64,000 bases of DNA. Origin: Sinorhizobium terangae (lineage in GTDB: Bacteria; Pseudomonadota; Alphaproteobacteria; Rhizobiales; Rhizobiaceae). The stretch is taken from the NCBI RefSeq assembly GCF_009601505.1, contig NZ_WITC01000085.1:124001-188000 (forward strand), written 5' to 3'. Positions 48,916-58,496 of the stretch are shown piece after piece. The notes beneath the pieces were generated by a model, which did no database searches, was not told the origin of the DNA, and saw only the letters and a program-made list of their open reading frames with translations. A program made the position numbers and the translations under genes. Numbering within the stretch: the first letter of the stretch is position 1; each line of letters begins with the position of its first letter.

Positions 48916-49545
48916 TTAAGCCAAGAAAGCCGACTTCACGCCGTCGACGACGAACTGCACTGCCAACGCCGCCAGGATGACGCCAAGGAGACGCGTGAGG
49001 ATCGCTCGTCCTGTCACCCCGAGAAAGCGGTCGATGCGGTCGGCGATCACAAGCGCCAGAAACAACAGCACCATCGACGCGGCGATGACAACGAGAAGCT
49101 GGATGCGGTCGATGACGGAGGGAAACGAACTGCCAAGCAGGATCGTGGCCGAAATTGCTCCCGGGCCGGCGATCAAAGGTAGGGCGAGGGGGAAGACTGC
49201 GATGTTGTGTATATGGTCCTTGGTCACTGCAGCTTCGCCGGTCTTTTCCTTCCGTTCCTGACGTCTCTCGAAGATCATTTCGAACGAGATCCAAAAGAGG
49301 AGCAGACCGCCCGCAATGCGGAAGGCGCCGATCGAGATGCCGAGCAGGCCGAGAATTCCGTCACCGAAGAGGGCGAAGGCGGCAAGAATAAAGAAGGCTA
49401 TCATCGAGCCGCGGGTGGCGACTTGAAACCGCTCCTGGCGGCTCAAACCCACGGTAAGACTTAAGAAAATCGGCGCAAGACCGGGCGGATCGAGCGTAAC
49501 GAGCAGAGTCGTCAGCGCATTGATCAAAAGATCGACATTGAACAT
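48916..49545 (-). CDS. MarC family integral membrane protein
   Basis: This 209-residue inner-membrane protein has about six hydrophobic helices. It begins MFNVDLLINALTTLLVTLDP, has the family motif DPPGLAPIFLSLT and a second-half IAGPGAISATILLG. MarC family members (UPF0056) were once linked to multiple antibiotic resistance, but their function is not established. The start follows GAAGGGGATACGG. The open frame upstream is not coding. Confidence 0.92.
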   Translation of the reverse strand: MFNVDLLINALTTLLVTLDPPGLAPIFLSLTVGLSRQERFQVATRGSMIAFFILAAFALFGDGILGLLGISIGAFRIAGGLLLFWISFEMIFERRQERKEKTGEAAVTKDHIHNIAVFPLALPLIAGPGAISATILLGSSFPSVIDRIQLLVVIAASMVLLFLALVIADRIDRFLGVTGRAILTRLLGVILAALAVQFVVDGVKSAFLA

Positions 49546-49873
49546 CCGTATCCCCTTCCGGATTGCTACCCCAGGTTTTCCTGGTGGTGGATGCATTGTT
49601 AGGCAAGCGCGGCGATCTTGGAAAGGGGCGGCTAGCCAAAGGTCGATCAATGGCTTAAACCGTTTTGGGCGCACGGACTGTGGCCTCGATGCCAGGGACA
49701 TAAGCGCGCGTAGGCGGCTTGCGCAGATATCACAGAGATTTCCGCGCAAATGCCCTAGAAAAGCCTGTTCTGGCGGCAAAAGACTGTTCACAACCAACTG
49801 CAAAAATTGGCGCTTAGAGCCGCATTCGGCTATAAAAAAGCCGACTGATTCTGAACAAAGATCGTGATCAACA
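49546..49873. other. Intergenic region between marC and gyrA
   Basis: 328 bases without a gene. An inverted repeat TCGGCT (49826) / AGCCGA (49839) lies about 30 bases before the gyrA start, and may affect gyrA translation. It must hold promoters for marC and gyrA, but I could not assign boxes confidently. Confidence 0.5.
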
Positions 49874-52654
49874 TTGACTGAACAAAGCAATCCCGGCGGC
49901 GGAAAAACTCCGCCAGGCATCGAGCCGATTTCCATCATCGAGGAAATGCAGCGGTCCTATCTCGATTACGCCATGAGCGTGATCGTTTCCCGTGCGCTTC
50001 CCGACGTGCGCGACGGTCTGAAACCCGTTCACCGGCGCATCCTCTACGGGATGAGCGAGCTCGGCATCGACTGGAACAAGAAATACGTCAAGTGCGCCCG
50101 CGTCACCGGCGACGTGATGGGTAAATATCACCCGCACGGCAACATGGCGATCTACGACGCATTGGCGCGCATGGCGCAGGACTGGTCACTCAGATTGCCG
50201 CTGATCGACGGGCAGGGCAATTTCGGATCCGTCGACGGCGATCCGCCAGCGGCCGAGCGTTATACCGAGTGCCGGCTGCAGAAGGCGGCCCATTCCCTGC
50301 TCGACGATCTCGACAAGGAAACGGTCGATTTCCGCGACAACTACGACGGCACGCTGCATGAACCCGTCGTCGTCCCGGCAAAGTTTCCGAACCTCCTGGT
50401 CAACGGCGCAGGCGGCATTGCCGTCGGCATGGCGACAAACATCCCGCCGCACAACCTCGGCGAAGTCATCAACGGCTGCATCGCGCTGATCGACGATCCA
50501 GCGATCGAACTGCCGGACCTGATGCAGATCATTCCCGGGCCGGATTTTCCGACCGGTGCGCTGATCCTCGGGCGCTCGGGCATTCGCCAGGCTTACGAGA
50601 CCGGCCGCGGCTCCGTCATCATGCGCGGACGCGCCCATGTCGAACCGATGCGCGGCGATCGCGAGCAGATCATCATCACCGAGATCCCCTACCAGGTGAA
50701 CAAGGCGACAATGATCGAAAAGATGGCCGAGCTGGTGCGCGAGAAGCGCATCGAAGGCATCTCGGACCTGCGCGACGAATCCGACCGCCAGGGCTATCGC
50801 GTCGTCATCGAACTGAAGCGCGACGCCAATGCCGAGGTCATACTCAACCAGCTCTACCGCTATACGCCGCTGCAGACCTCGTTCGGCTGCAACATGGTGG
50901 CGCTCAACGGCGGCAAGCCGGAGCAGATGACACTGCTCGATATGCTCCGCGCTTTCGTGTCCTTCCGCGAAGAAGTCGTTAGCCGGAGAACAAAATACCT
51001 GCTGCGCAAGGCGCGCGAGCGCGCGCATGTGTTGGTCGGCCTCGCGATCTCGGTTGCCAACATCGACGAAGTCATCAAGCTAATCCGCCACGCGCCGGAT
51101 CCGCAGACGGCACGCGAGCAGTTGATGGAGCGCCGTTGGCCGGCGCATGACGTCGATGCGCTGATTCGTCTGATCGACGATCCGCGTCACCGCATCAACG
51201 TAGACGGAACCTACAACCTCTCGGAAGAGCAGGCCCGCGCCATCCTCGACCTGCGCCTGCAGCGCCTGACCGCGCTTGGCCGAGATGAAATCGGCGACGA
51301 ACTCAACAAGATCGGCGAGGAAATCAAGGACTACCTCGATATCCTCTCCTCGCGCTTGCGCATCATGGCGATCGTCAAGCAGGAACTGGAAGCCGTCCGT
51401 GACGAGTTCGGAACGCCGCGCCGCACCGAGATCGCCGAAGGCGGTCCGGATATGGACGACGAAGACCTCATCGCCCAGGAAGACATGGTCGTGACCGTGT
51501 CCCATCTCGGCTATATCAAGCGCGTGCCGCTGACGACCTATCGCGCACAGCGTCGCGGCGGCAAGGGACGCTCCGGCATGGCGACGCGGGACGAGGATTT
51601 CGTTACCCGGCTATTCGTTGCAAACACTCATACGCCGGTGCTGTTCTTCTCGTCGCGCGGCATCGTCTACAAGGAGAAGGTCTGGCGGCTGCCGATCGGC
51701 ACGCCGCAATCGCGCGGCAAGGCGCTGATCAACATGCTGCCGCTCGAACCCGGCGAACGCATCACCACGATCATGCCGCTGCCTGAGGACGAAACGACCT
51801 GGGAAAACCTGGACGTCATGTTCTCGACCACGCGCGGCACGGTCCGCCGCAACAAGCTCTCGGACTTCATCCAGGTCAATCGCAATGGCAAGATCGCGAT
51901 GAAGCTCGATGAGGAGGGCGACGAAATCCTGTCGGTCGACACTTGCACCGAGCTCGACGACGTGCTGCTGACGACGGCGCTCGGCCAATGCATCCGCTTC
52001 CCTGTCTCCGACGTGCGCGTCTTCGCCGGCCGCAATTCGATCGGCGTACGCGGGATTTCGCTCGGCGACAACGACCGGATCATCTCGATGGCGATCGTCG
52101 GCCATGTCGATGCCGAGCCCTGGGAGCGTGCGGCCTATCTGAAACGTGCCGCGGCCGAGCGGCGTACGACGAACGGCGAGGAAGAGGAAATCGCATTGGT
52201 CGGCGAAGAGGTCACCGACGGCGGCGAACTCTCCAACGAACGCTACGAGGAACTGAAAGCACGCGAGCAGTTCGTGCTGACGGTCTCCGTGAAAGGCTTC
52301 GGCAAGCGTTCGTCCTCCTACGATTTCCGCACATCCGGCCGTGGCGGGAAAGGCATTCGCGCCACCGACACGTCGAAGACGTCGGAAATCGGCGAACTGG
52401 TCGGCGCATTCCCGGTCGAGCTCAATGATCAGATCATGCTCGTCTCCGACGGCGGTCAGCTCATACGCGTGCCCGTCAACGGCATTCGTCTCGCCAGCCG
52501 CGCGACCAAGGGCGTTACGATCTTCTCGACGGCCAAGGATGAAAAGGTCGTCTCGGTCGAGCGGATCAGCGAGCCGGATGGCGAAGACGAAGTTGTGGAA
52601 GCGGCGCTTGGCGAAGTTATCGCGCCGGAGCCACCTGAAGCTTCTGAAGACTGA
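49874..52654 (+). CDS. gyrA: DNA gyrase subunit A
   Basis: This 926-residue type II topoisomerase subunit breaks and rejoins DNA. It has [28 protein letters not shown], the catalytic Tyr130 in AAERYTE, and a C-terminal beta-pinwheel domain with the GyrA box QRRGGKG. The start is a TTG ([10 protein letters not shown]), with no better ATG upstream. In the quinolone pocket, [13 protein letters not shown], the position of E. coli Ser83 is Met91, Asp82 is Asn90, and Asp87 is kept as Asp95. A terminator follows at 52672. Confidence 0.97.
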   Translation: MTEQSNPGGGKTPPGIEPISIIEEMQRSYLDYAMSVIVSRALPDVRDGLKPVHRRILYGMSELGIDWNKKYVKCARVTGDVMGKYHPHGNMAIYDALARMAQDWSLRLPLIDGQGNFGSVDGDPPAAERYTECRLQKAAHSLLDDLDKETVDFRDNYDGTLHEPVVVPAKFPNLLVNGAGGIAVGMATNIPPHNLGEVINGCIALIDDPAIELPDLMQIIPGPDFPTGALILGRSGIRQAYETGRGSVIMRGRAHVEPMRGDREQIIITEIPYQVNKATMIEKMAELVREKRIEGISDLRDESDRQGYRVVIELKRDANAEVILNQLYRYTPLQTSFGCNMVALNGGKPEQMTLLDMLRAFVSFREEVVSRRTKYLLRKARERAHVLVGLAISVANIDEVIKLIRHAPDPQTAREQLMERRWPAHDVDALIRLIDDPRHRINVDGTYNLSEEQARAILDLRLQRLTALGRDEIGDELNKIGEEIKDYLDILSSRLRIMAIVKQELEAVRDEFGTPRRTEIAEGGPDMDDEDLIAQEDMVVTVSHLGYIKRVPLTTYRAQRRGGKGRSGMATRDEDFVTRLFVANTHTPVLFFSSRGIVYKEKVWRLPIGTPQSRGKALINMLPLEPGERITTIMPLPEDETTWENLDVMFSTTRGTVRRNKLSDFIQVNRNGKIAMKLDEEGDEILSVDTCTELDDVLLTTALGQCIRFPVSDVRVFAGRNSIGVRGISLGDNDRIISMAIVGHVDAEPWERAAYLKRAAAERRTTNGEEEEIALVGEEVTDGGELSNERYEELKAREQFVLTVSVKGFGKRSSSYDFRTSGRGGKGIRATDTSKTSEIGELVGAFPVELNDQIMLVSDGGQLIRVPVNGIRLASRATKGVTIFSTAKDEKVVSVERISEPDGEDEVVEAALGEVIAPEPPEASED

Positions 52655-52671
52655 TTTGCCTACGAGACTTG

Positions 52672-52698
52672 AAAGCCCGCCCTTGCCGGCGGGCTTTT
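52672..52698. terminator. Bidirectional terminator after gyrA
   Basis: AAAGCCCGCC / GGCGGGCTTTT hairpin with a six-base loop, between the convergent gyrA and the LysR gene. Confidence 0.9.
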
Positions 52699-52719
52699 CG
52701 TTGACCTCCATCCGTTGCG

Positions 52720-53610
52720 TTATTGCCGGATATAGGCTTTCAGTCCCTTGGCCAGCGCGTCAAAGGTGACACGGCAGCGCGGGCTTGCACGCAGGTTTTC
52801 GTGCATCACGAGCCAGGTTTCGAGCTTCATCTCGAAGGCGTCGGCAAGCACATGGACAAGCTCAGGATCGCGGATTGCAAGGGCGTTCTGGCAAATGCCT
52901 ATGCCGAAGCCGGCGCGTATCGCCGCAAGCTGCGCGACATTGCTGTCGGTCTTCAATGCAAAGCGCGCTGACGGTAAGCTCGGCGTCCTTGCCATGATGG
53001 CGCGGATTGCGGCGGTTTGCCGATCGAAACCGATCAGACTGTGGCGGGAGAGATCATCGATTGTTTCAGGCACGCCGCGCCTGTCGAGATAGGCCCGATG
53101 CGCGTGAAAGCCGAGCGGCACCGCGCCGATATGGAGAGCGACCAACGCATCCTGTTCCGGCCTGACCATACGCACGGCGATATCGGCCTCCTGGCGCAAA
53201 AGATCCTCGACGGCATCCGATGCGGAAAGCTCGATGGAGAGGTCCGGATATTCCCGGCTGAGTTCGGCAAGGATCGGCGGCAAGACCTCGACGCCGATCA
53301 CCTCGCTGGCGCTGATGCGCACGGTTCCGCCAATCGCGCCATGCTGGCCGGAGGCGGCACGAAGCAGGGCGGAGGAGGTGGCCGCCATGGTCTCGGCATA
53401 GGGCTGCAGTTCCATGGCTGCATCGGTTGGCAGCAGCCCCTGCGGCGAGCGCGTGAACAGCGTGAAACCGAGGATTTCTTCCAACGCGTCGATGTGACGG
53501 CCGACGGTCGGCTGCGTCAGCCCAAGCTCGCGCGCCGCCGCCGACAGCGACCCTTCGCTCAGCACCATCAGAAAGGTGCGGTAAAAATCCCAGCTCGGCT
53601 CAGTGTTCAT
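52720..53610 (-). CDS. LysR family transcriptional regulator
   Basis: This 296-residue protein has an N-terminal winged helix-turn-helix (FYRTFLMVLSEGSLSAAARELG, LTQPTVGRHIDALEEILG) and a LysR substrate-binding domain starting GTVRISASEVIGVEVLPPIL. It is divergent from the NAD-dependent epimerase-like gene 92 bases away and probably regulates it. An ATG at 53631 would add seven residues. The effector is unknown. Confidence 0.92.
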   Translation of the reverse strand: MNTEPSWDFYRTFLMVLSEGSLSAAARELGLTQPTVGRHIDALEEILGFTLFTRSPQGLLPTDAAMELQPYAETMAATSSALLRAASGQHGAIGGTVRISASEVIGVEVLPPILAELSREYPDLSIELSASDAVEDLLRQEADIAVRMVRPEQDALVALHIGAVPLGFHAHRAYLDRRGVPETIDDLSRHSLIGFDRQTAAIRAIMARTPSLPSARFALKTDSNVAQLAAIRAGFGIGICQNALAIRDPELVHVLADAFEMKLETWLVMHENLRASPRCRVTFDALAKGLKAYIRQ

Positions 53611-53702
53611 AAATTTAAGTATAGCTGTCATAACTATTTAGACAATTCCGTTTGGCGCCGAAGCCGGCGATCTTCGATCCATCCAAGACGATGGAGAGAA
53701 AA

Positions 53703-54725
53703 ATGACGGAAACGCAGAACAAGACAGGAACTGTCCTCGTGCTGGGCGCAACCGGCGGAATAGGTGGCGCGGTCGCCCGCGGTCTTCACCTTCGCCGGTG
53801 GACGGTCCGGGCGTTGAACCGGGACGCAGCGAAGGCGTCCAGAAAGGCACCGGCCGTCGAATGGATCCAGGGCGACGCAATGAACGCCACAGACGTGAGA
53901 GCTGCGGCCGAGGGCGCGTCCGTTATCATCCACGCGGTCAACCCGCCCGGCTATCGCGACTGGGGCAAACTCGTATTGCCGATGCTCGATAACACGATCG
54001 CCGCTGCCAAGGCCGTCGGTGCCCGCATCGTCTTGCCCGGCACGATCTACAATTTCGGGCCAGACGCCTTTCCCGTACTCGACGAAGATGCACCACAGAA
54101 CCCACGGACGGAAAAGGGCTCCATCCGCAAGGAAATGGAAGCAAGGCTGAAGGCTGCGTCCGAAGCCGGTGTTCGTGTGATCATTCTGCGGGCAGGGGAC
54201 TTCTTTGGTCCTGGCGCCGCCAACAACTGGTTTTCCCAGGGACTGGTGAAGCCAGGGAAACCGCTTACGGCGATCAGCTATCCGGGGAAGAAGGGAATTG
54301 CCCACCAATGGGCCTATTTGCCGGACGTCGCGGAGACGATGATCCGATTGATCGAGCGGGCGGAAAGCCTTCCGCCATTTGCGGCCCACCATATGCGCGG
54401 CTTCTTCGATGACGACGGCACCAAGATGATTGCGGCGATCCGGCGCGCTGTCGGGAATCCTGATCTCAAGGTCAAAAGCTTCCCCTGGTGGTTCGTGTCC
54501 CTTGCGTCACCCTTCGTGCCGCTCTTCAAGGAGCTCAAGGAAATGCGCTATCTTTGGCGTGAGCCGCTCGAGATGCGCAACGACCGGCTGATCGCCACGC
54601 TCGGCGACGAGCCACAGACGGCGACAGACGACGCGGTTACAGCAACTCTCGCCTCGCTCGGTTGCCTGCCGAGGGACCTCGGAAGGCAGCCGTCGAACGT
54701 TGCTCCGGTGCGCCGCGAAGCCTGA
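53703..54725 (+). CDS. NAD(P)-binding epimerase/reductase-like protein (atypical SDR)
   Basis: This 340-residue Rossmann protein begins TGTVLVLGATGGIGGAVARGL, a GxxGxxG cofactor loop, then AVEWIQGDAMNATDVRAAAEG. The active-site region holds LPGTIYNFGPDAF rather than a clear YxxxK. It belongs to the NAD-dependent epimerase/dehydratase or NmrA-like extended SDR group. The start follows GGAGAGAAAA. The divergent LysR regulator suggests induction by a small molecule. The substrate is unknown. Confidence 0.87.
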   Translation: MTETQNKTGTVLVLGATGGIGGAVARGLHLRRWTVRALNRDAAKASRKAPAVEWIQGDAMNATDVRAAAEGASVIIHAVNPPGYRDWGKLVLPMLDNTIAAAKAVGARIVLPGTIYNFGPDAFPVLDEDAPQNPRTEKGSIRKEMEARLKAASEAGVRVIILRAGDFFGPGAANNWFSQGLVKPGKPLTAISYPGKKGIAHQWAYLPDVAETMIRLIERAESLPPFAAHHMRGFFDDDGTKMIAAIRRAVGNPDLKVKSFPWWFVSLASPFVPLFKELKEMRYLWREPLEMRNDRLIATLGDEPQTATDDAVTATLASLGCLPRDLGRQPSNVAPVRREA

Positions 54726-54728
54726 GAG

Positions 54729-55718
54729 TCAGTTCTTGAAAACGACGCAGGCGCCGCCGCTCTTGCGAATGGCGGCGCAAAGCTCGTTTGCCTCGGCGCG
54801 CGTCTGCCGGCCGATGCGGGCCGCGTACCGTCTTCTCGCTCCAAAGGCGCCGTTTCGCTCCCGCACGAGGACTGCCTTTTCGGTGTTGATTGGCGCCGGC
54901 AGTCTCTTCACTGCGTGCAAGAACAGCCGCTGCGCACCGGATTTCTGATAATGCGCCGAGAGCTGGACGCCCCAGGGCGCCCAGACGGCCTCGTCGGCTA
55001 TGACGAGCTCGCGCAGCCGCCGGGTATTGGCCAGCGCGACGCAGCCATCCAGGAAGCTCTTATCCTTGTCGAGCTCAAGATTGAGCAACTTTGGTGGATT
55101 GTCGCGCCAGTCTTCGACAGGATAAGCTGTGATCGCCAAAACGTAGTCGCGCGTCTCGTAGGGCAGCCGGTCATTTTCGAGGAAGCGCTCAAGGCCCGCC
55201 TCGCCAGCATTGTAGGCCGCCGCGGCAAAGCCAAGATTGCCATAACGCGACTTCAGCTCACTTAGATACTCCGCCGATTTCCCGAGTGCCGCCACAGCAT
55301 CGAAGCTGTCCGACAAGCCGCGCAGCTTTGCCGTTGCCGGCATGAACTGGGCAATTCCCTCCGCACCCTTCGGACTGATGGCGTCCGGCTGAAAAAGGCT
55401 TTCGCGCCAGATCAACCGCGCGAAGAAGGGGGCGGGCAGGTCGTTTGCCTCGGCGTAGTGCTCAATGATGCCGCAGACATCTCGGGCAAAATTATCGGGG
55501 CTGATGCAGAGACGAAGAGACGGGTTTGCTGCGGAAATGCCCGAATAGAGACACTTTCGCGGAGGAACCGGCGGCGCATCGGTGCGGGCCTCCGCATCTC
55601 CGGAGACGGCAGCGCAGAACCCCGCGGCGACCGACAACGCGGCGCCGGCAGCGCGCGCCAGACGTCCCATTCGGTTGCCCCAGATGCGGCATCTGCGCGC
55701 TCGGCTCTGTTCGACCAT
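54729..55718 (-). CDS. Lytic transglycosylase (SLT domain)
   Basis: This 329-residue exported protein has an N-terminal signal segment (LARAAGAALSVAAGFCAAVS), then an SLT domain with the catalytic Glu in LIWRESLFQPDAISPKGAEG, IAQFMPATAK and AAAYNAGEAGLERFL. Such enzymes cleave peptidoglycan glycan strands, giving anhydro-muropeptides of the kind AnmK recycles. The start at 55718 follows GAGGAGCCGC; an ATG at 55757 lies further upstream. It meets the epimerase-like gene tail to tail with three bases between stops. Confidence 0.9.
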   Translation of the reverse strand: MVEQSRARRCRIWGNRMGRLARAAGAALSVAAGFCAAVSGDAEARTDAPPVPPRKCLYSGISAANPSLRLCISPDNFARDVCGIIEHYAEANDLPAPFFARLIWRESLFQPDAISPKGAEGIAQFMPATAKLRGLSDSFDAVAALGKSAEYLSELKSRYGNLGFAAAAYNAGEAGLERFLENDRLPYETRDYVLAITAYPVEDWRDNPPKLLNLELDKDKSFLDGCVALANTRRLRELVIADEAVWAPWGVQLSAHYQKSGAQRLFLHAVKRLPAPINTEKAVLVRERNGAFGARRRYAARIGRQTRAEANELCAAIRKSGGACVVFKN

Positions 55719-55790
55719 GCGGCTCCTCGGTGACGAACGAGTGAGCATACATAGCATCTTCGCCGATAACGAAAAACAGCGAAGACAATC

Positions 55791-56300
55791 TCAGGTCGGC
55801 GAACCGGTGCGCAGGGTCAGCTGCATGAAGGTCAGATCGAGCCAGCGGCCGAATTTCGTACCGACTTCCTTCATGTGTCCGGTCTGCTCGAAGCCCAACT
55901 GCTCGTGCAAACGGATCGAGGGGAGGTTGCTCGATTCGATCCCAGCGACCATCACATGCTTGCCAAGTGCCTCGGCGCGCTCGATGAGCGCAACCATCAA
56001 CGCCCGGCCGATACCGCCTCCGCGCCGGTCGCTGCGCACATAGACCGAATGCTCGACCGTGTGGCGATAGCCGTCGAAAGCACGCCATTCACCGAAGGAG
56101 GCATAGCCGATGACGTCGCCCGCGTCTGAGACGGCAACGAGCACAGGAAAACCGGCCGATGTTCGTGCCTTGAGCCATGCAGCACGATTGGCGATATCCA
56201 CGAGCGTTTCGTTCCAGATCGCTGTCGTGTTCGCCACCGCATCGTTGTAGATATCGCGAATGGCTTCGAGATCGCCGTCGGCCGCATCTCTGATCTGCAT
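55791..56300 (-). CDS. GNAT N-acetyltransferase (phosphinothricin acetyltransferase-like)
   Basis: This 169-residue GNAT enzyme has IRDAADGDLEAIRDIYNDAV, TAIWNETLVDIANRAAWL, the acetyl-CoA loop DRRGGGIGRALMVALIERA and LHEQLGFEQTGHMKEVGTKFGRW. This matches the PAT/MnaT group that acetylates phosphinothricin, methionine sulfone or related amino acids. The start follows GGGAGAGCAAC. It is monocistronic. The natural substrate cannot be settled from sequence. Confidence 0.9.
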   Translation of the reverse strand: MQIRDAADGDLEAIRDIYNDAVANTTAIWNETLVDIANRAAWLKARTSAGFPVLVAVSDAGDVIGYASFGEWRAFDGYRHTVEHSVYVRSDRRGGGIGRALMVALIERAEALGKHVMVAGIESSNLPSIRLHEQLGFEQTGHMKEVGTKFGRWLDLTFMQLTLRTGSPT

Positions 56301-56495
56301 GTTGCTCTCCCTGACTGCTCTCGATCAACAGCGCAGCGACACGACGCCATCGAGAACGCAGTGAGCTTTAGCGGTTCAGTGTAGCCGCGGCAATCTCCGC
56401 AATGGCGAGCGGACGTTCGGCACTTTCGCCTTCCTCCAGAAACCAGGCAGAAAGGGGCCCCGCGTTTCACGGAACCCCTAATCCAGGCTTAGGCC

Positions 56496-57617
56496 TCAAG
56501 CCACCTGATCAAGCAGCGGATAGTCAGTGTATCCCTTGGCGCCGCCACCGTAGAAGGTCGCCTGGTCAGGCGCATTGAGCATTGCACCGTCCTTAAGCCG
56601 GCGGACGAGATCGGGGTTGGCAATAAAGGGCTTGCCGAAAGCGACCAGATCGGCCTCACCACTTTCGACGGTTCTGACGGCAAGTTCGCGGTCATACCCG
56701 TTGTTCGCCATCCACGCAGACTTGCCGCCGGCGGCGGCGTAAGCAGCTCGGAGACCGGCGTAATCGAAGGGGCGATCGCCCTGCTGATGATCGCGTGCCC
56801 CGCCTGTCGCACCTTCGACGATGTGAAGATAGGCAAGCGGATAGCGAGCAAGCTTTTCCACCACGTAGGTGAAGAGCGCCTGCGGTTCCGGGTCAAAGGC
56901 ATCATTGGACGGCGTGACCGGCGAAATACGGATGCCGACGCGCCCCGCGCCGATCTCCTTCGTGATCGCATCAACCACCTCGAAGAGGAAGCGCGCGCGA
57001 TTCTCGATCGAGCCGCCATAGGCGTCGGTGCGCTTGTTGGAACCGGAGCGAAGGAACTGGTCGATCAGATAACCGTTTGCGGCATGGATTTCGATGCCGT
57101 CGAAGCCGGCATCGATCGCGGCGCGTGCGGCTTTGCGGTAGTCTTCGACGATACCGGCAATTTCCGCCAGGTCCAGCGCGCGAGGCTCGGACGTCTCCGC
57201 GAAGCTGCCAGTTCCGTCTCCATTGACAAGATAGGTCTTCGACTTTGCCCGAATCGCCGACGGAGCCACGGGCTGACCGCCATTTGGCTGGAGAGATGTG
57301 TGCGAGATGCGACCGACATGCCACATCTGGACGACGATCTTGCCGCCAGCCCTATGAACTGCCTCCGTCACCTTGTGCCATCCTTCGAGCGCCTCGGGCG
57401 TATAAAGACCCGGAACGTCCGCATAGCCTTGCCCCTGATGCGTGATCGCTGTCGCTTCCGTAATCAGCAGGCCGGCGGAAGCGCGCTGCTCATAGTAGGT
57501 TACGTTCAGCGTATTCGGGACCGCTTTCGGTGAGCGATTGCGGGTAAGCGGAGCCATCACCACCCGGTTCTTGAGCGTGATGTCACCGATCGTAATCGGG
57601 TCGAAGAGAGAAGCCAT
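56496..57617 (-). CDS. Old yellow enzyme family NADH:flavin oxidoreductase (NemA-like)
   Basis: This 373-residue FMN enzyme reduces activated alkenes and similar electrophiles. It has the N-terminal LFDPITIGDITLKNRVVMAPLTRNRS, WHVGRISH, the active-site EIHAANGYLIDQFLRSGSNKRTDAYGGS and an FMN-phosphate site GKPFIANPDLVRR. It follows an ArsR repressor gene by 64 bases in the same direction. By analogy to NemR-NemA, the pair could sense and detoxify reactive electrophiles. That link is inference. Confidence 0.93.
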   Translation of the reverse strand: MASLFDPITIGDITLKNRVVMAPLTRNRSPKAVPNTLNVTYYEQRASAGLLITEATAITHQGQGYADVPGLYTPEALEGWHKVTEAVHRAGGKIVVQMWHVGRISHTSLQPNGGQPVAPSAIRAKSKTYLVNGDGTGSFAETSEPRALDLAEIAGIVEDYRKAARAAIDAGFDGIEIHAANGYLIDQFLRSGSNKRTDAYGGSIENRARFLFEVVDAITKEIGAGRVGIRISPVTPSNDAFDPEPQALFTYVVEKLARYPLAYLHIVEGATGGARDHQQGDRPFDYAGLRAAYAAAGGKSAWMANNGYDRELAVRTVESGEADLVAFGKPFIANPDLVRRLKDGAMLNAPDQATFYGGGAKGYTDYPLLDQVA

Positions 57618-57681
57618 GAAAATGTCCTTTCCGTTTCGGTTGAGACTTGGGAGAAAGTGAGGCTTGGGAGGACGAATGCCG

Positions 57682-57972
57682 TCAAAGATTGCCGATAGCC
57701 TTCAGGAACTCGGCGATCGTTTCCTCGTTGCGCTTGTAAAAAACCCACTGGCCAACACGGCGGGTCGTGACCAAGCCGGCGCGCTGGAGCACGGCGAGGT
57801 GAGACGACACAGTCGATTGCGACAGTCCGCAACGTTCGAATTGCCCGGCACAGACACCCATTTCAAGAGGATGCTCCTGACCGGAAAAATGCACCTCCGG
57901 CTCCTTCAGCCATGTGAGGATTTCCATGCGGGCCGGATGCGCCAACGCCTTCAGGATCTCGTCTTTGTCCAT
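57682..57972 (-). CDS. ArsR family transcriptional repressor
   Basis: This 96-residue winged-helix protein has ALAHPARMEILTWLKEP and the recognition helix CGLSQSTVSSHLAVLQRAGL, then WVFYKRNEETI. The classic metal-binding ELCVCDL of ArsR is not present. Instead Cys occurs in EMGVCAGQFERCG, just before the recognition helix, so a thiol-based or other sensing mode is possible. A palindrome upstream (57995-58014) is a likely operator. It heads the operon with the old yellow enzyme gene. Confidence 0.92.
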   Translation of the reverse strand: MDKDEILKALAHPARMEILTWLKEPEVHFSGQEHPLEMGVCAGQFERCGLSQSTVSSHLAVLQRAGLVTTRRVGQWVFYKRNEETIAEFLKAIGNL

Positions 57973-57994
57973 GATAAATCGCCTTACCTGGTTA

Positions 57995-58014
57995 TATCAA
58001 TATATGTATCGATA
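57995..58014. promoter_or_regulatory. Palindromic operator candidate of the ArsR gene
   Basis: TATCAATATATGTATCGATA has arms TATCAAT and ATCGATA with one mismatch, 22 bases before the ArsR ATG. Size and AT-richness fit ArsR-family operators. Confidence 0.6.
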
Positions 58015-58140
58015 AAGTTCGATATACAAATCACATGCCCGTGATTTTGCGGAGTGCCGTGAAAGGAGTCGCCAAGCACACCTTTCCAACGCCAGGGCAC
58101 CCCCCTTTGCGTCGATCTGAAATCACGCTGTTTCAACGGC

Positions 58141-58254
58141 AAAAAAAGAGGGCCACAAGAAAACTTGGGCCCTTACAGTTGTGAAGGTTTCAAACCTCCA
58201 GAGGGGAACAGCTGCTGCGGCGGCTGGGAGGAGAATGCCGCCATATGCATCAGC
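58141..58254 (-). ncRNA. Trans-acting sRNA of the alpha-r14 (suhB) type, copy 1
   Basis: This predicted transcript of about 114 bases starts at GCTGATGC. A first hairpin pairs GGCGGC with GCCGCC and exposes TCTCCTCCC, an anti-Shine-Dalgarno motif, in its loop. A middle section has TTCCCCTCTGGAGG. It ends in an intrinsic terminator AGGGCCCAAG / CTTGTGGCCCT plus a T-run. Architecture and CUCCUCCC motif match the rhizobial alpha-r14 family (which includes NfeR1/Smr14C2, from memory). Such RNAs bind ribosome sites of many ABC-transporter mRNAs. Confidence 0.85.
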
Positions 58255-58261
58255 CAAAAGG

Positions 58262-58290
58262 GATATGGGGAGCGCAAGGGCGGCTTTCAA
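58262..58290 (-). promoter_or_regulatory. Promoter of sRNA copy 1
   Basis: On the minus strand TTGAAA (58285-58290) is separated by 17 bases from CATATC (58262-58267). Seven bases lie before the proposed start G of GCTGATGC. Confidence 0.7.
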
Positions 58291-58341
58291 TAGCGCGCTC
58301 CTGCGTTTTTCTCAACTGACGGCTGTGACCAAACGGCAGGC

Positions 58342-58460
58342 AAAAAAAGAGGGCCACAAGAAAACTTGGGCCCTTGTAGTTGTGAAGGTAATAAGAACCT
58401 CCAGAGGGGAACAGCTGCTGCGGTGGCACTGGGAGGAGAAGCCACCAAAGATGCATCAGC
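58342..58460 (-). ncRNA. Trans-acting sRNA of the alpha-r14 (suhB) type, copy 2
   Basis: This predicted transcript of about 119 bases is parallel to copy 1. The terminator region (34 bases) is identical. The loop motif TCTCCTCCC is identical. The first stem is GGTGGC / GCCACC instead of GGCGGC / GCCGCC, a compensatory change that preserves pairing. It lies 87 bases upstream of copy 1 and has its own promoter. Confidence 0.85.
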
Positions 58461-58467
58461 TGGGTTT

Positions 58468-58496
58468 GGTATGCTGTTTTTTTGGGCGTGCAGCAA
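58468..58496 (-). promoter_or_regulatory. Promoter of sRNA copy 2
   Basis: On the minus strand TTGCTG (58491-58496), 17 bases, CATACC (58468-58473), then seven bases to the proposed start. Spacing is identical to copy 1. Confidence 0.7.
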
